Source of the DNA: Deltaproteobacteria bacterium
GTDB lineage: Bacteria > Desulfobacterota > Desulfobulbia > Desulfobulbales > Desulfurivibrionaceae
DNA length: 64,000 bases
Reading direction: 5' to 3'
NCBI GenBank assembly: GCA_021847425.1
Contig: JAJZRF010000008.1
Location: 1 to 64,000 of the forward strand
The translations under genes were made by a program, and so were the position numbers. Of the stretch, positions 16,797-25,729 are shown one piece after another. Every line of letters begins with the position of its first letter. The first letter of the stretch is position 1. Under the pieces are notes generated by a model. That model saw only the letters and a program-made list of their open reading frames with translations. It did not search any database and had not been told where the DNA came from.

Positions 16797-18419
16797 ATGA
16801 AGCCGCTGCCTTCCGACACCGTTGCCATCCACCGACTGCACATACGCAGAGGGGATGGTCTGGACAATGGCCGGACGCAACAAGAGGCAGCGCGGCTGCG
16901 GCAGGACATCGAATGGGCCGACTGGCCGGACGCGCCTGGGGAGAGCTGGGTGTTTATCCGTCAACTCCAGGCCCGGGCACCGAGAGGGCAGATGGTGCAA
17001 CGGCTGATGCAGGCCGTCCGCGAGCAGGTATACAGCCGCGGGGACGACAACGTGGTGCGCTTTGCCAATCTCACAGACCTGCTGGCGGCCCTGCTCACGG
17101 ATCTGGTGCAGGGGGCCATGCCCCGGCGCTGGTACTGGCAGCGCTGGGCCCATCTGTTTGCCTTGCCGCTGCCCCAAGCGGTTGCCGACCTGCTGACGGA
17201 ACATATCGCCCATCTGGCGGCCGTCTGCGCGCGCCTGTCCCGGCATCGGACCCTGGAGCAGGTCTGGCTGGCCCTGGATGAAGCGGGCGCCTGCCGGCTG
17301 AGACAAGCGCTGGCCTGGAGAAGCGGCTTTGCCCTGCCGGAATGGAGAGCGGTTCAGAGAGAACAGACACGTACCCCCCGCGCGCGAACGCCAGAAACCC
17401 GGCTGTTTATCAGCCATACGGTGCGAAAACGTTGGGAACCCCTGTTGCAACGGCTGCCGGGGCAGGATGGCCGTTATCAGCTCGGCCTGTTGCTTATCGG
17501 TCAGGAAGTCGCGCCCCTGATGCTGCAACAGGCTCCGGCCGCTCTCCTGGCCAGGCTGAGCAGGGTCTTTGTCAGCCTTGACCCCGTGCCCGCCGCAACC
17601 AGCGGCTGCCAGCCGCCACAACCAGCGGCGCGATCCGGGGAGGCCGGTATTGGCGATGCTTCCATCCCCCCTAGGGCAAGCGCGGCAAGCGAAACAAGGA
17701 TTCACCATCAGCCCTGGCCAGCTGCTGAAGCCGCTCCTCCTCCGGCCAGGACTCAGTCCTGCCCGCCAGCCCCAGGGGAAACAAGCCTTTTCTCCGGCCA
17801 AGCCGAGACAAACCCTGCGGTCCGCCTCGATGCAGGCGCGGTGTCCGCTAACCCCTTCAGCCCCGGGCAAAACACTCCGCACGCAGACAGCCATGCGCAG
17901 CCCGCCCTAAGAGCCGGCCAGATGCTCCTTCCCCCTCCACAGGCCCGGGATTTGGCCTTCGCCCGGTTTCTCACTGGCCAGGGCGGCCTGCTCTATCTGC
18001 TCAATGTGCTTAACCGCAGCGAGGCGCAGGCCATAATGGAAAATTTCTGGAAAGAACTCCCCAGCGGCTGGGGCTGGCTTTACCGGCTGGGACAGGAACT
18101 GCGGCTGGATGAAACCGATCCCCTCGTCGCCTTTCTCGCAGCGCAACTGGGGTTCGACCACCCGGCCGACCTAAAACTGCTGCCGCCGTTGCCGGTTCGC
18201 GCTGAGCTGCTGGCGCTGACCCGGCGCTGGTATGGCCGGGCAGGCCTGTGGCAACCGACCCTGCTGCGCCTCACCGCCTCCATCCACGCCACCCCCAGCC
18301 ATGTGGATCTCTTTGCCCCGCTGAGCGCCGTGCAGCTGCCCGTGCGGCTGGCCGGCCTCGATATCAACCCCGGCTGGCTGCCCTGGCTGGGTCGCATAGT
18401 GAGTTTCCATTATGACTAG
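16797..18419 (+). CDS. Unrecognised 540-residue eCIS operon protein (two helical halves joined by Pro/Ser/Ala-rich linker)
   Basis: Residues 1-260 are Trp/Leu/Arg-rich and helical (VFIRQLQARAPRG, MPRRWYWQRWAHLFALPLP). Residues about 260-385 are a disordered Pro/Ala/Ser/Gln-rich linker. Residues 385-540 form a second helical block (GGLLYLLNVLNRSEAQAIMEN, GWGWLYRLGQELRLDETDPLVAFLAAQLG). The gene sits where Afp14-type tape-measure genes sit, directly before the AAA+ ATPase, and the GGLLYLLNVL segment is faintly like the C-terminal part of CIS tape-measure proteins. The match is too weak to assign. It overlaps the ATPase gene by 8 bases (ATG 18412, stop ending 18419), implying coupled synthesis and perhaps interaction. 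Confidence 0.65.
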   Translation: MKPLPSDTVAIHRLHIRRGDGLDNGRTQQEAARLRQDIEWADWPDAPGESWVFIRQLQARAPRGQMVQRLMQAVREQVYSRGDDNVVRFANLTDLLAALLTDLVQGAMPRRWYWQRWAHLFALPLPQAVADLLTEHIAHLAAVCARLSRHRTLEQVWLALDEAGACRLRQALAWRSGFALPEWRAVQREQTRTPRARTPETRLFISHTVRKRWEPLLQRLPGQDGRYQLGLLLIGQEVAPLMLQQAPAALLARLSRVFVSLDPVPAATSGCQPPQPAARSGEAGIGDASIPPRASAASETRIHHQPWPAAEAAPPPARTQSCPPAPGETSLFSGQAETNPAVRLDAGAVSANPFSPGQNTPHADSHAQPALRAGQMLLPPPQARDLAFARFLTGQGGLLYLLNVLNRSEAQAIMENFWKELPSGWGWLYRLGQELRLDETDPLVAFLAAQLGFDHPADLKLLPPLPVRAELLALTRRWYGRAGLWQPTLLRLTASIHATPSHVDLFAPLSAVQLPVRLAGLDINPGWLPWLGRIVSFHYD

Positions 18420-20394
18420 AACGGAATCCGCAGTCATGACCAAACCTGTACTCAAACTGCTGCCCCCCAGCCAGCGCCAGCCTCTGGGCCCGCTGGTGCG
18501 GATCGGCCTGGCCCGGTTCTGGGGCGAGATCATGACCGAGGATACCGAACTGGCAGAACAACTGCTGCAACAGGCTGCCGGACAATTGGGCGTGGAGACC
18601 TCTCCCCCTTGGGAGGTCATGCGCGACAATGGCATGCGCCAGCTGGCCAACCTGCCTGGCCCCTTTGGCCGCTGGGCGCGGGAACAGCTGCTGGACCTGC
18701 CCCAGGCCTTCCTGCTGGCCCTGGTGGGCAGCGCGGAAACCGATTACCTGGTTACCCTTGCCTTAAGTGAGCTGCAGGCTCCCAATCCCGGCTCCCGCCT
18801 CAGCGTGCATCTGGCCCTGACCCTGCTGGACTCCCTGTTCGGCCCCAGCACGCGGGATGCCCTCGATCTGAGCCATTCCCCCCTGGTCAGGGACCACGTT
18901 CTGCTGCTGGAAGGATCCGGGCCCCTGTCCCTGCGCCAGCTGCGGCTGGAACCGGCCCTGTGGTCGGTCCTGTGCGGCCGCTCCGCCCTGTGGCCCGGCA
19001 GCCGTGCCCTGCCCTTGGGAGAACGGGCCCTGCTGCCCCGGCGCGTCCGCAGTCAACTCCCCCATCTGGCAACCCTGCTGGCAAAAGGCGACGTGCGCGG
19101 CTTGGTGATCCGCGGCAACAGCAGCAGCGGCCGCCGCGCCCTGGCAACAGAACTGGCCATATTGCTGGGGCTCACCGCCATCGAGGTGACTCCTGAGTTA
19201 TGGCAGCAGCCCGCTTTTCCCCTGGCCTGTCAGTTGGCGGGCTGGCTGCCGGTGATCAAGACCAATATCAACGCCGGGGAGAGCTGGCAACTGCCGGCGG
19301 TTCAACCCATTATTCCCCATGTCGTGGTGCTGGGCATTAACGACGCCGTGACAGGGCAGGACATGCTGGATCTGGAAGTCGGGATTCCCGGCGAAACAGA
19401 ACGCCGCGAAATCTGGAACCATCATCTACAGCACCCTGAGCTGGCCGAGCGTGCTGCCTCGGCCCTGCTCAGCGGTCCCGTCATTCAACGGATGGCCCGC
19501 AACGCCCGGCTCCGGGCGGAACAAAGCAAAATCCCGCTCACCGATGCCCATCTCGCCCAGGCCCGCCGCGACCTGGGCGCCGAACGGTTGCGCCTGCTGG
19601 CACAACCGGTAACGCGACAGGTCACGCGCGAAGCCATCATCTTCCCGGCCCTGGTGGAACAAAACCTCAACGATTTCATCGCCCGGGCCCACCGCCGCGA
19701 ATCCCTGTGGCACGATCTCGGCGTCACCCTGCAGGCCTCCCGGAATCACGGCCTGCGCGCCCTGTTCGTGGGGGACAGCGGCACCGGCAAAACCCTGGCC
19801 GCCAGTTACGTGGCCACTGCTCTGGGCGCCCCCCTCTATCGGGTCGATCTGGCCGCCATCATGAACAAATATGTGGGGGAATCCGAGAAGAATCTGGGTG
19901 TTCTCCTTGATCTTGCCGCCGCCGCGGATGCCATGCTGCTGTTCGATGAAGCGGACTCCCTGTTCGGCCGTCGCACCGACGCCAAACAGAGCGGCGAACG
20001 CTATGCCAACATGCTCACCAACTTTCTGCTCACCCGGATCGAAAACCACCCCGGCATCGCCATCCTCACCACCAACAGCCGCGAACGCATCGACAGCGCC
20101 TTCACCCGCAGGCTCGATGTCATCGTGGATTTTCCCATGCCGGGCTTTCAGGAACGGCTGCATCTGTGGTTCAGCCATCTGGGCCAGCGCAGCCCCGGCG
20201 ACAACCAATGCAAAACCTTGGCCAGCTACTGCGATTTGAGTGGCGGCCAGATCCGCAATGCAGTGCTCACCGCCGCAGGCTGTGGCACGCCGGATCAGCC
20301 GATCAGCATCCAACATTTGGTGGTTGCCCTGCAACGCGAATACCAGAAACTGGGCCGCAGCCTGCCCGCCCAACTCGAACAACTGGGGAGGTAA
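18412..20394 (+). CDS. AAA+ ATPase of the contractile injection system (Afp15/Pvc15-like)
   Basis: This 660-residue protein has a helical N-terminal region, a first degenerate nucleotide-binding region around 225-330 (VIRGNSSSGRRALATELA), and a complete C-terminal AAA+ module. Walker A is GDSGTGKT at 454-461, Walker B LLFDEAD has Asp512/Glu513, a sensor-1 ILTTNSRERID and the arginine finger AFTRRLD. This C-terminal type is conserved in eCIS clusters, where the ATPase is required for particle assembly, presumably for loading or folding of a component. ATG 18412 overlaps the preceding gene; ATG 18436 is an alternative start. The degenerate first P-loop (SSSGRRA, lacking the GKT) suggests only the second domain hydrolyses ATP. 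Confidence 0.88.
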   Translation: MTRTESAVMTKPVLKLLPPSQRQPLGPLVRIGLARFWGEIMTEDTELAEQLLQQAAGQLGVETSPPWEVMRDNGMRQLANLPGPFGRWAREQLLDLPQAFLLALVGSAETDYLVTLALSELQAPNPGSRLSVHLALTLLDSLFGPSTRDALDLSHSPLVRDHVLLLEGSGPLSLRQLRLEPALWSVLCGRSALWPGSRALPLGERALLPRRVRSQLPHLATLLAKGDVRGLVIRGNSSSGRRALATELAILLGLTAIEVTPELWQQPAFPLACQLAGWLPVIKTNINAGESWQLPAVQPIIPHVVVLGINDAVTGQDMLDLEVGIPGETERREIWNHHLQHPELAERAASALLSGPVIQRMARNARLRAEQSKIPLTDAHLAQARRDLGAERLRLLAQPVTRQVTREAIIFPALVEQNLNDFIARAHRRESLWHDLGVTLQASRNHGLRALFVGDSGTGKTLAASYVATALGAPLYRVDLAAIMNKYVGESEKNLGVLLDLAAAADAMLLFDEADSLFGRRTDAKQSGERYANMLTNFLLTRIENHPGIAILTTNSRERIDSAFTRRLDVIVDFPMPGFQERLHLWFSHLGQRSPGDNQCKTLASYCDLSGGQIRNAVLTAAGCGTPDQPISIQHLVVALQREYQKLGRSLPAQLEQLGR

Positions 20395-20397
20395 TCC

Positions 20398-23300
20398 ATG
20401 TCGACCCTGTCGCCCAGCCTCAAAAAGAAGAAGGCTCAGCGCGCCACCGCGCCCGCCAAGCCGGAAGAAAAAAAGGCCCGCAAACCCGCCTACCTGCGCC
20501 GCAAGATGGCAGTGAGTCAGCCCCACGACAAGGAAGAGAAGGAAGCCGATCAGGTAGCCCGTGAGGTCAGCCGCGCTCCCCGCCAGGAAGAACCGGGGCC
20601 GAAAGAAGACAAGAAAATGATCTCCAGCAAACCGGTGCCCAGTGCCCAACGTCTGCTGCGCCGGATTAATCGGGTGGTGGCCCGGCAGGAAGAAGAGACC
20701 CCGGTGCAGACCCGGTTGCACCGGTCGGTGGAGACCGAGGACAAGGAAAAGCAGCAGAAAACACCCCTGCAAAAACGGGTGCGCCGGAAAACAAAAGAGG
20801 AAGAAAACCCCACGGCCCGACGGTTGTTCCGCAAACCGGAACCTGCCAAGCCGGAAGAGGAAAACACCCTGCAGAAGCGGGTGATGCGGGCTGCTGGGGT
20901 AGAACAGGAAGAACAAACAGCCCAAGCCCGACTCTGGCGCACCGCGGAACCTGCCGAAAAAAAGCAAACGGCAGCCGGCGAAGCCTCCGCCGAAACTGCG
21001 GGCCCTTCCATCGAGGAACGCATCGCCAAAAGCCGCAGCATGGGCAGTCCGCTGCCGGCCTCGGTACTCGCGGAGATGGAGCGCAAATTCGGCCAGGACC
21101 TTTCTGGCGTCACCATCCACAATAACCAGGAAGCCGCCGCGCTCTGCAAGGAACTCAATGCCCGCGCCTTCACCGTGGGCAGCGACATTTACTTCGCCTC
21201 CGGCGAATTTGCGCCGGACACGGACAACGGCCGTGAACTGCTGGCCCATGAGCTGGCCCATGTAGTGCAGCAGAGCAGCGGCATCAACCAAAAGGTTGCC
21301 CGCGCCGCCCAACCCGAAGACAACGGTCAGCCCAACAGCGATAATCCTGCCGCCGCAGCTGCCTATCGTCGCTTACTCACTGTGGATATCCCCGCACCCA
21401 AAGCCCAGCACGCAGCGATGTACCGCGAATGGGCCGACGCGGGTCGCCTCAAGCGCCCAAAGGGAGCAAAGGTTGTCCGCAAAACCGCGCAGATTTCCAA
21501 CTGGATGCAAGCGATCGCTGTCAACGAAACAAAGGTTCGCAACAAACTGCAGGAAAAAAACATTGCCGCTCCCACCGATGCCAACGGTAAAGTGGCACTG
21601 ACCATCAACGGCAGAGAGCGTCTTGAAAAAACCGTTCCTGAATTAACGGAAACCTTGAAACTTCCGGCCTGGGATCGCCTCGGCAGCCCTCGGCGTTTTC
21701 AGGTGGATCACAAGGTCGAATACCAGGTGGCCTCGGAGGATGGCCAGGTTGACTCCATGGTCAACTACGAATTGTTTGATCCTTTTTTGAACCGCTCCAG
21801 CGGCGGCGGCTTGATGGTGGCAATCCGGCGCAATGTGCAAAACTACCTGTGCGAAGTGGAACCTTATAAAAGCCGGAGCAAACCTCCCAAAGCCAGTTGG
21901 GCCGATGCCGGCAATTGGTTGCGCGACCACACCATTGTTTTTGAACATGTCGAGGGCGGCGGAGGCGGCGTGGCCAACGTGGAGGTAGGCAGCTGGTCGC
22001 AGAAGGACATCGAAGCCATCAACCCCCTCGACCGGGCACAGGAAAGTCCCGATCCCACCAAGGGCAATGCCTCCACCTTCGTTTTGGCTTCCGGCAAGGG
22101 AGGATTTCAACTTGCCCGCATTCCCCATCGCGCTTCACAAAATTCCTTTGCCGTCCCTGCCGCTGCCGCAACCGCGATTGCAGGTTTCCGCCTAGGGCAG
22201 ATCACCCTCAACGGCAATGAAGGCAACGCGTCGGTTGGCACCGCCATCGGCTCCATTGAGTCTCGCTATGATCTGCCCGCGCAGTGGACGCCGGAAAATC
22301 CGAATATCACCCTGACCCTGAAATCCGCCGGCGAGTATATAGGAGCGCCGGATCAGGTGCCCCCCCTTGATCTGGATTTCAAAGGACTTTCCCCCGTGCA
22401 TTTTGATACGGTACGGCTGGAAGCGGGGCAAGTCCTGGCGCAGGGGCAGCTGACACCATCCATACCATTATTCAATGCGCCCATCATGGTTACGCTCACC
22501 GGCAACGATCTGATGTTCAGTCTCACATACTCAAGCGGACAATTGAACCTGCCGCTTCCCGGGGTCTCCATTGATGACGCATCGGTGATGTTGTTCTATT
22601 CCACGGCCCAGGGTTTCGGCGCATCCGGCAGCGTATTTTTCAGCGTCCCCAATCTGGGTGACGGCAATTTGACCGTCGGCGTGGCACAAGACACCGGTTT
22701 CAGCGCAAGCGGCGCCTTTGATTTCGACAGCAAACTGTTCGATCGCGCCCGTATCGAGGTCTGGTACCGCAACAAGCAGTTCGGCGGCCAGGGCACCATC
22801 GGTATCGACCAGCCCAACAAGATCAAGGGCATTCGCTCGGCCAACATCACCGCCGGTTACAACGAAGGGGTATTTTCCGCCTCCGGCGAAGTGCAACCCA
22901 ACATCCCCGGCATCCAGCAAGCGGGACTTACCGTTGCCTACTCCGAAGAAGCCGGGCTCACCATCGGCGGGAATCTGCAACTCACCGCCAACCCGGCCAT
23001 TCGTTCGGGCTCCATTGATGTCACCTTGAATAAGCAGGGCGAAGCTTGGAAGGTGAAAGCCACGGGCACCGCGCAACCGGCGATTCCCGGCATTGATTCG
23101 CAGCTGACTGTCAGCTACGACGACGGTGCCTTCACCGCCGAATTCACCGGCGCCTACCAGCGCGGGATGTTGTCCGGCACGGTCACCGTGGGCGCCACCA
23201 ACTGCAGCGTCGGCGAAGACGGGCGGCCATCCGGCGCCCCATTGCCGGATGGCGCGCTCAACCTTTACGGCAGCGGCTCCGCCACCATCCAGATAGCCCC

Positions 23301-24033
23301 CTGGCTGCAAGGCACCGCCGGTATTCGCTTCTCGCCCAACGGCGAAGTCACCGTCTCCGGCGAAATCGGCATTCCCAGCAACGTGGAAATCTTCGCCCGC
23401 AAGGAAATCAATAAATCCCTGTTCAACATCGCGGTGCAGGTTCCCATCGTGCCGGGCATCGTGGCCGAAGTCGGCGGCGGGCTCAGCGCCGTCGCGGGCA
23501 TCGGCCCGGGGGTGATCGACGAACTGAAACTCGGCATCACCTACAACCCGGCCCGCGAGGAAGACACCCACGTCACCGGCGACGCTCACCTGCGGGTGCC
23601 CGCCGATGCAGGACTGCGCTTGTCGGTGCGGGCCGGAATCGGGCTGGGCATCACCGGGGCCAGCGCCACCGGCGGCCTGGAAATAGGGGGCACCCTGGGC
23701 ATCGAGGGCGCCGCCGAAGCGGGCGTGCATATCGACTGGACTCCCGGCACCGGGCTCGATCTCAGCGCCAATCTGTCGGTTCATGCCCAGCCGAGCTTCA
23801 CCTTTGATATTTCCGGTTATGTCAGCGTGCGCGCCCTGGGCCTCAGCGTGTATGACCACCGCTGGCAACTTGCTTCCTACACCTTTGGTTCCGACTACCG
23901 TTTCGGCATCAATCTCCCCATTCACTACCACGAAGGTCAGCCGTTCAATATCTCCCTCGATGATGTACAGTTCGAGGTGCCGGATATCTCGCCCAACGAC
24001 ATCCTCAGTGGCCTTATCAACAGGATAGCCTGA
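20398..24033 (+). CDS. Large DUF4157 (eCIS_core) protein with HNH-like motif and long beta-repeat region
   Basis: This 1211-residue protein is probably the cargo or a cargo-linked component. Residues 1-200 are highly charged, Lys/Arg/Glu-rich, with degenerate repeats of the type RLLRR, TRLHRSVE, KRVRRK, RRLFRK, KRVMRA, ARLWRT. Residues about 202-300 are the DUF4157 domain, with the zinc-peptidase-like HELAH at 284-288 followed by VVQQ. Residues 430-475 show an HNH/His-Me-finger-like arrangement: Asp437-His438 in VDHKVEYQVA, Asn456 in NYELFD and Asn465 in NRSSGGG. From about 600 to the end there are long Gly/Ala/Ile-rich beta repeats (AGIGLGITGASATGGLEIGG). It begins 3 bases after the ATPase stop with GGGGAGG upstream. 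DUF4157 is known to mark eCIS-associated proteins; toxicity is inferred. Confidence 0.82.
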   Translation: MSTLSPSLKKKKAQRATAPAKPEEKKARKPAYLRRKMAVSQPHDKEEKEADQVAREVSRAPRQEEPGPKEDKKMISSKPVPSAQRLLRRINRVVARQEEETPVQTRLHRSVETEDKEKQQKTPLQKRVRRKTKEEENPTARRLFRKPEPAKPEEENTLQKRVMRAAGVEQEEQTAQARLWRTAEPAEKKQTAAGEASAETAGPSIEERIAKSRSMGSPLPASVLAEMERKFGQDLSGVTIHNNQEAAALCKELNARAFTVGSDIYFASGEFAPDTDNGRELLAHELAHVVQQSSGINQKVARAAQPEDNGQPNSDNPAAAAAYRRLLTVDIPAPKAQHAAMYREWADAGRLKRPKGAKVVRKTAQISNWMQAIAVNETKVRNKLQEKNIAAPTDANGKVALTINGRERLEKTVPELTETLKLPAWDRLGSPRRFQVDHKVEYQVASEDGQVDSMVNYELFDPFLNRSSGGGLMVAIRRNVQNYLCEVEPYKSRSKPPKASWADAGNWLRDHTIVFEHVEGGGGGVANVEVGSWSQKDIEAINPLDRAQESPDPTKGNASTFVLASGKGGFQLARIPHRASQNSFAVPAAAATAIAGFRLGQITLNGNEGNASVGTAIGSIESRYDLPAQWTPENPNITLTLKSAGEYIGAPDQVPPLDLDFKGLSPVHFDTVRLEAGQVLAQGQLTPSIPLFNAPIMVTLTGNDLMFSLTYSSGQLNLPLPGVSIDDASVMLFYSTAQGFGASGSVFFSVPNLGDGNLTVGVAQDTGFSASGAFDFDSKLFDRARIEVWYRNKQFGGQGTIGIDQPNKIKGIRSANITAGYNEGVFSASGEVQPNIPGIQQAGLTVAYSEEAGLTIGGNLQLTANPAIRSGSIDVTLNKQGEAWKVKATGTAQPAIPGIDSQLTVSYDDGAFTAEFTGAYQRGMLSGTVTVGATNCSVGEDGRPSGAPLPDGALNLYGSGSATIQIAPWLQGTAGIRFSPNGEVTVSGEIGIPSNVEIFARKEINKSLFNIAVQVPIVPGIVAEVGGGLSAVAGIGPGVIDELKLGITYNPAREEDTHVTGDAHLRVPADAGLRLSVRAGIGLGITGASATGGLEIGGTLGIEGAAEAGVHIDWTPGTGLDLSANLSVHAQPSFTFDISGYVSVRALGLSVYDHRWQLASYTFGSDYRFGINLPIHYHEGQPFNISLDDVQFEVPDISPNDILSGLINRIA

Positions 24034-24998
24034 TGCATACCATCGAAGAATTACTCCGAGCAGGAATCGATGCCCACGGCAGAGGTGATCTGGCTGAAGC
24101 AATGCAGCTGTATCAGTCCGCGTTGGAACTGGACGCCGACAACGCGAGCGCCCACAATAATCTGGGCTTCGTCCTGGGCCAGCAGCAACAATGGCCCGAA
24201 GCGCTGGCCCATCTGCGCACCGCCTTACGGTTGAATCCGCAATTATCAATGGCTCACAGCAATCTGGGTCAGTTGCTGGTGGCAACCGGACAAGCCGCGG
24301 AAGGCATTGACCATCTGGAACGGGCGGTGGCTTGCGATCCGGACAACATCACCGCCTGGGACAACCTCGCCCGCATCCGTATTCTGCTGGGCGATTTTGA
24401 AGGCGGCGAATATGCTGCCATCCGGGCGTTGAAATTACGCCCTCACGACCCCCATCTGCTTACCCGCTTGGGCATCGCCCTGGCTGCCCAAAAAAGAGTG
24501 GCGGAGGCATTGCAATGTTATCAGCAGGCCATCGCCATAGACCGCAATCACAGCGAAGCGTGGGCCCAATTGGGGATCACCAGATTCCTCCGTAATGATC
24601 TGGGCAGCGCCCATGAAGCACTGGAAATCGCCATTGCCTTGAGCCCCCACGATACCAATGCGTTGCGCCATCTGGCGCTGGTGAGTCTGAGTCTGGGCAA
24701 TCGCGAAGACGCCATCGCGCTCTTCGAACGTTTGCTGGCCCTGCAACCGGAAGACAGCGCCTCGCGGCTGGATCTGGCGGTGATTTTTTTAGCGGCACAA
24801 CAACCGGAAGTCGCATTGGCGCATCTGGCATTGATCAACGGAGCGCTCACTGAATCCAGCAAATTCCTTTTTTATCGGGGACTGGCCTTACAACAGAACG
24901 GGCAGCCGGATTTGGGCAACAGCCTGTTGCAGGAGCTGGCCAAACAAGGCGATGACGCTTACGGTGAAAAAGCCCGCAAGATCTTGCAGATTCACTAG
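24033..24998 (+). CDS. Tetratricopeptide-repeat protein
   Basis: This 321-residue protein is built almost entirely of about nine TPR units of 34 residues, with the usual W4-L7-G8-Y11-A20-F24-A27-P32 spacing visible (AMQLYQSALELDADNASAHNN, ALAHLRTALRLNPQLSMAHSN, EAWAQLGITRFLRNDLG). It lacks a signal peptide and so is likely cytoplasmic. ATG 24033 uses the last base of the preceding TGA stop, so it is translationally coupled to the DUF4157 protein. That coupling suggests a chaperone or loading adaptor for the large protein, an inference from context. It is the last gene of the operon. Confidence 0.85.
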   Translation: MHTIEELLRAGIDAHGRGDLAEAMQLYQSALELDADNASAHNNLGFVLGQQQQWPEALAHLRTALRLNPQLSMAHSNLGQLLVATGQAAEGIDHLERAVACDPDNITAWDNLARIRILLGDFEGGEYAAIRALKLRPHDPHLLTRLGIALAAQKRVAEALQCYQQAIAIDRNHSEAWAQLGITRFLRNDLGSAHEALEIAIALSPHDTNALRHLALVSLSLGNREDAIALFERLLALQPEDSASRLDLAVIFLAAQQPEVALAHLALINGALTESSKFLFYRGLALQQNGQPDLGNSLLQELAKQGDDAYGEKARKILQIH

Positions 24999-25412
24999 AT
25001 GCAACATATTGATCCCGTAATTTTTTACGATTGCACGGCATCATGAAGGCGACTATAGTATTGAATTAAGAGCACTACTGCGGTGTTATTGTAGCCTTTT
25101 GGGCTCGTTAACGGTGGGAACAATTGAGCGGCAACGCGTGTCCCAGGTCTGAGGGAGTGCAGGAATGAGGCAATACCACGCACGCGTAAGCTGTGCGGCC
25201 TCAGGTAAAGTTCCGGCTCTGGAGGAATACAGGCTTCGAGCCTGACCCGTTTAACGGCATCGGCGGTTGGCTGGTGGGAATGCGAGGGCACAGTTGTTGG
25301 GTGCCCCCAGCGCCCACCAGCACGCTCGCGACATCCTTACGTTTTTCTTCTCTGTAACGATATTCTTTACGAAAAAAATTGGGTCCGGCAGGCAACAACT
25401 ATTTGATTTTAC
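24999..25412. other. Intergenic stretch with no recognised feature
   Basis: About 410 bases follow the eCIS operon before the convergent tRNA-Pro gene. Short frames exist on both strands but none has a ribosome site plus a recognisable protein. No clear rho-independent terminator with a T-run was found for the operon. The base composition falls toward AT at 25,340-25,410. Confidence 0.5.
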
Positions 25413-25490
25413 TGGTCGGGGCGAGAGGATTCGAACCTCCGGCCTCCTGCTCCCAAGGCAGGCGCGCTAACCAGACTGCGCTACGCCCCG
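25413..25490 (-). tRNA. tRNA-Pro (anticodon TGG)
   Basis: Read on the minus strand, the gene begins CGGGGCG at 25490 and closes with the pairing arm CGCCCCG, discriminator A and an encoded CCA (25413-25415). The anticodon stem CCTGC/GCAGG encloses the loop CTTGGGA, giving anticodon TGG (Pro). The D-arm (AGCGCAGTCTGGTTAGCGC) and T-loop GGTTCGAATCC are intact. A sigma70-type promoter lies upstream. Confidence 0.95.
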
Positions 25491-25512
25491 ACGGACGATG
25501 ATGGAAGTTGCT

Positions 25513-25541
25513 TTATTAGCACTCTGCCCGTAGTGGGTCAA
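25513..25541 (-). promoter_or_regulatory. Promoter of tRNA-Pro
   Basis: On the minus strand a -35 TTGACC (25536-25541) and a -10 TAATAA (25513-25518) are separated by exactly 17 bases, about 22 bases ahead of the tRNA-Pro 5' end. Confidence 0.7.
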
Positions 25542-25677
25542 GAGAATTGTTTTTTTCCGGATGGATTTTACCAGTTAGGTTGTTGTTGCAAAACAGCAGC
25601 ACCGTAAGAAGCCGTAGCGAAAGGACCACAGTAGCAGTGTAACGGTGATTGTTATTTCGCAACGTCTTCTAAAAATG

Positions 25678-25706
25678 TTGACGCCCTGATATGCACTTGC
25701 TATATT
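25678..25706 (+). promoter_or_regulatory. Promoter of tRNA-Asn
   Basis: A -35 TTGACG (25678-25683) and a -10 TATATT (25701-25706) with a 17-base spacer lie 23 bases before the tRNA-Asn 5' end, a good sigma70-type arrangement. Confidence 0.72.
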
Positions 25707-25729
25707 GCCCGCGTTCAGTTGAATATCGA

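Noticed and set aside
16797-18419. Firm assignment of this gene as the tape measure
   Set aside because: Only position and a short GGLLYLLNVL resemblance support it; the N-terminal half does not show the family pattern. It is kept as a hypothesis in the findings.
22531-24285. Antisense frame of 584 codons opposite the DUF4157 gene
   Set aside because: Low-complexity Gly/Ala/Asp translation with no motif; the forward gene explains the conservation of this region.
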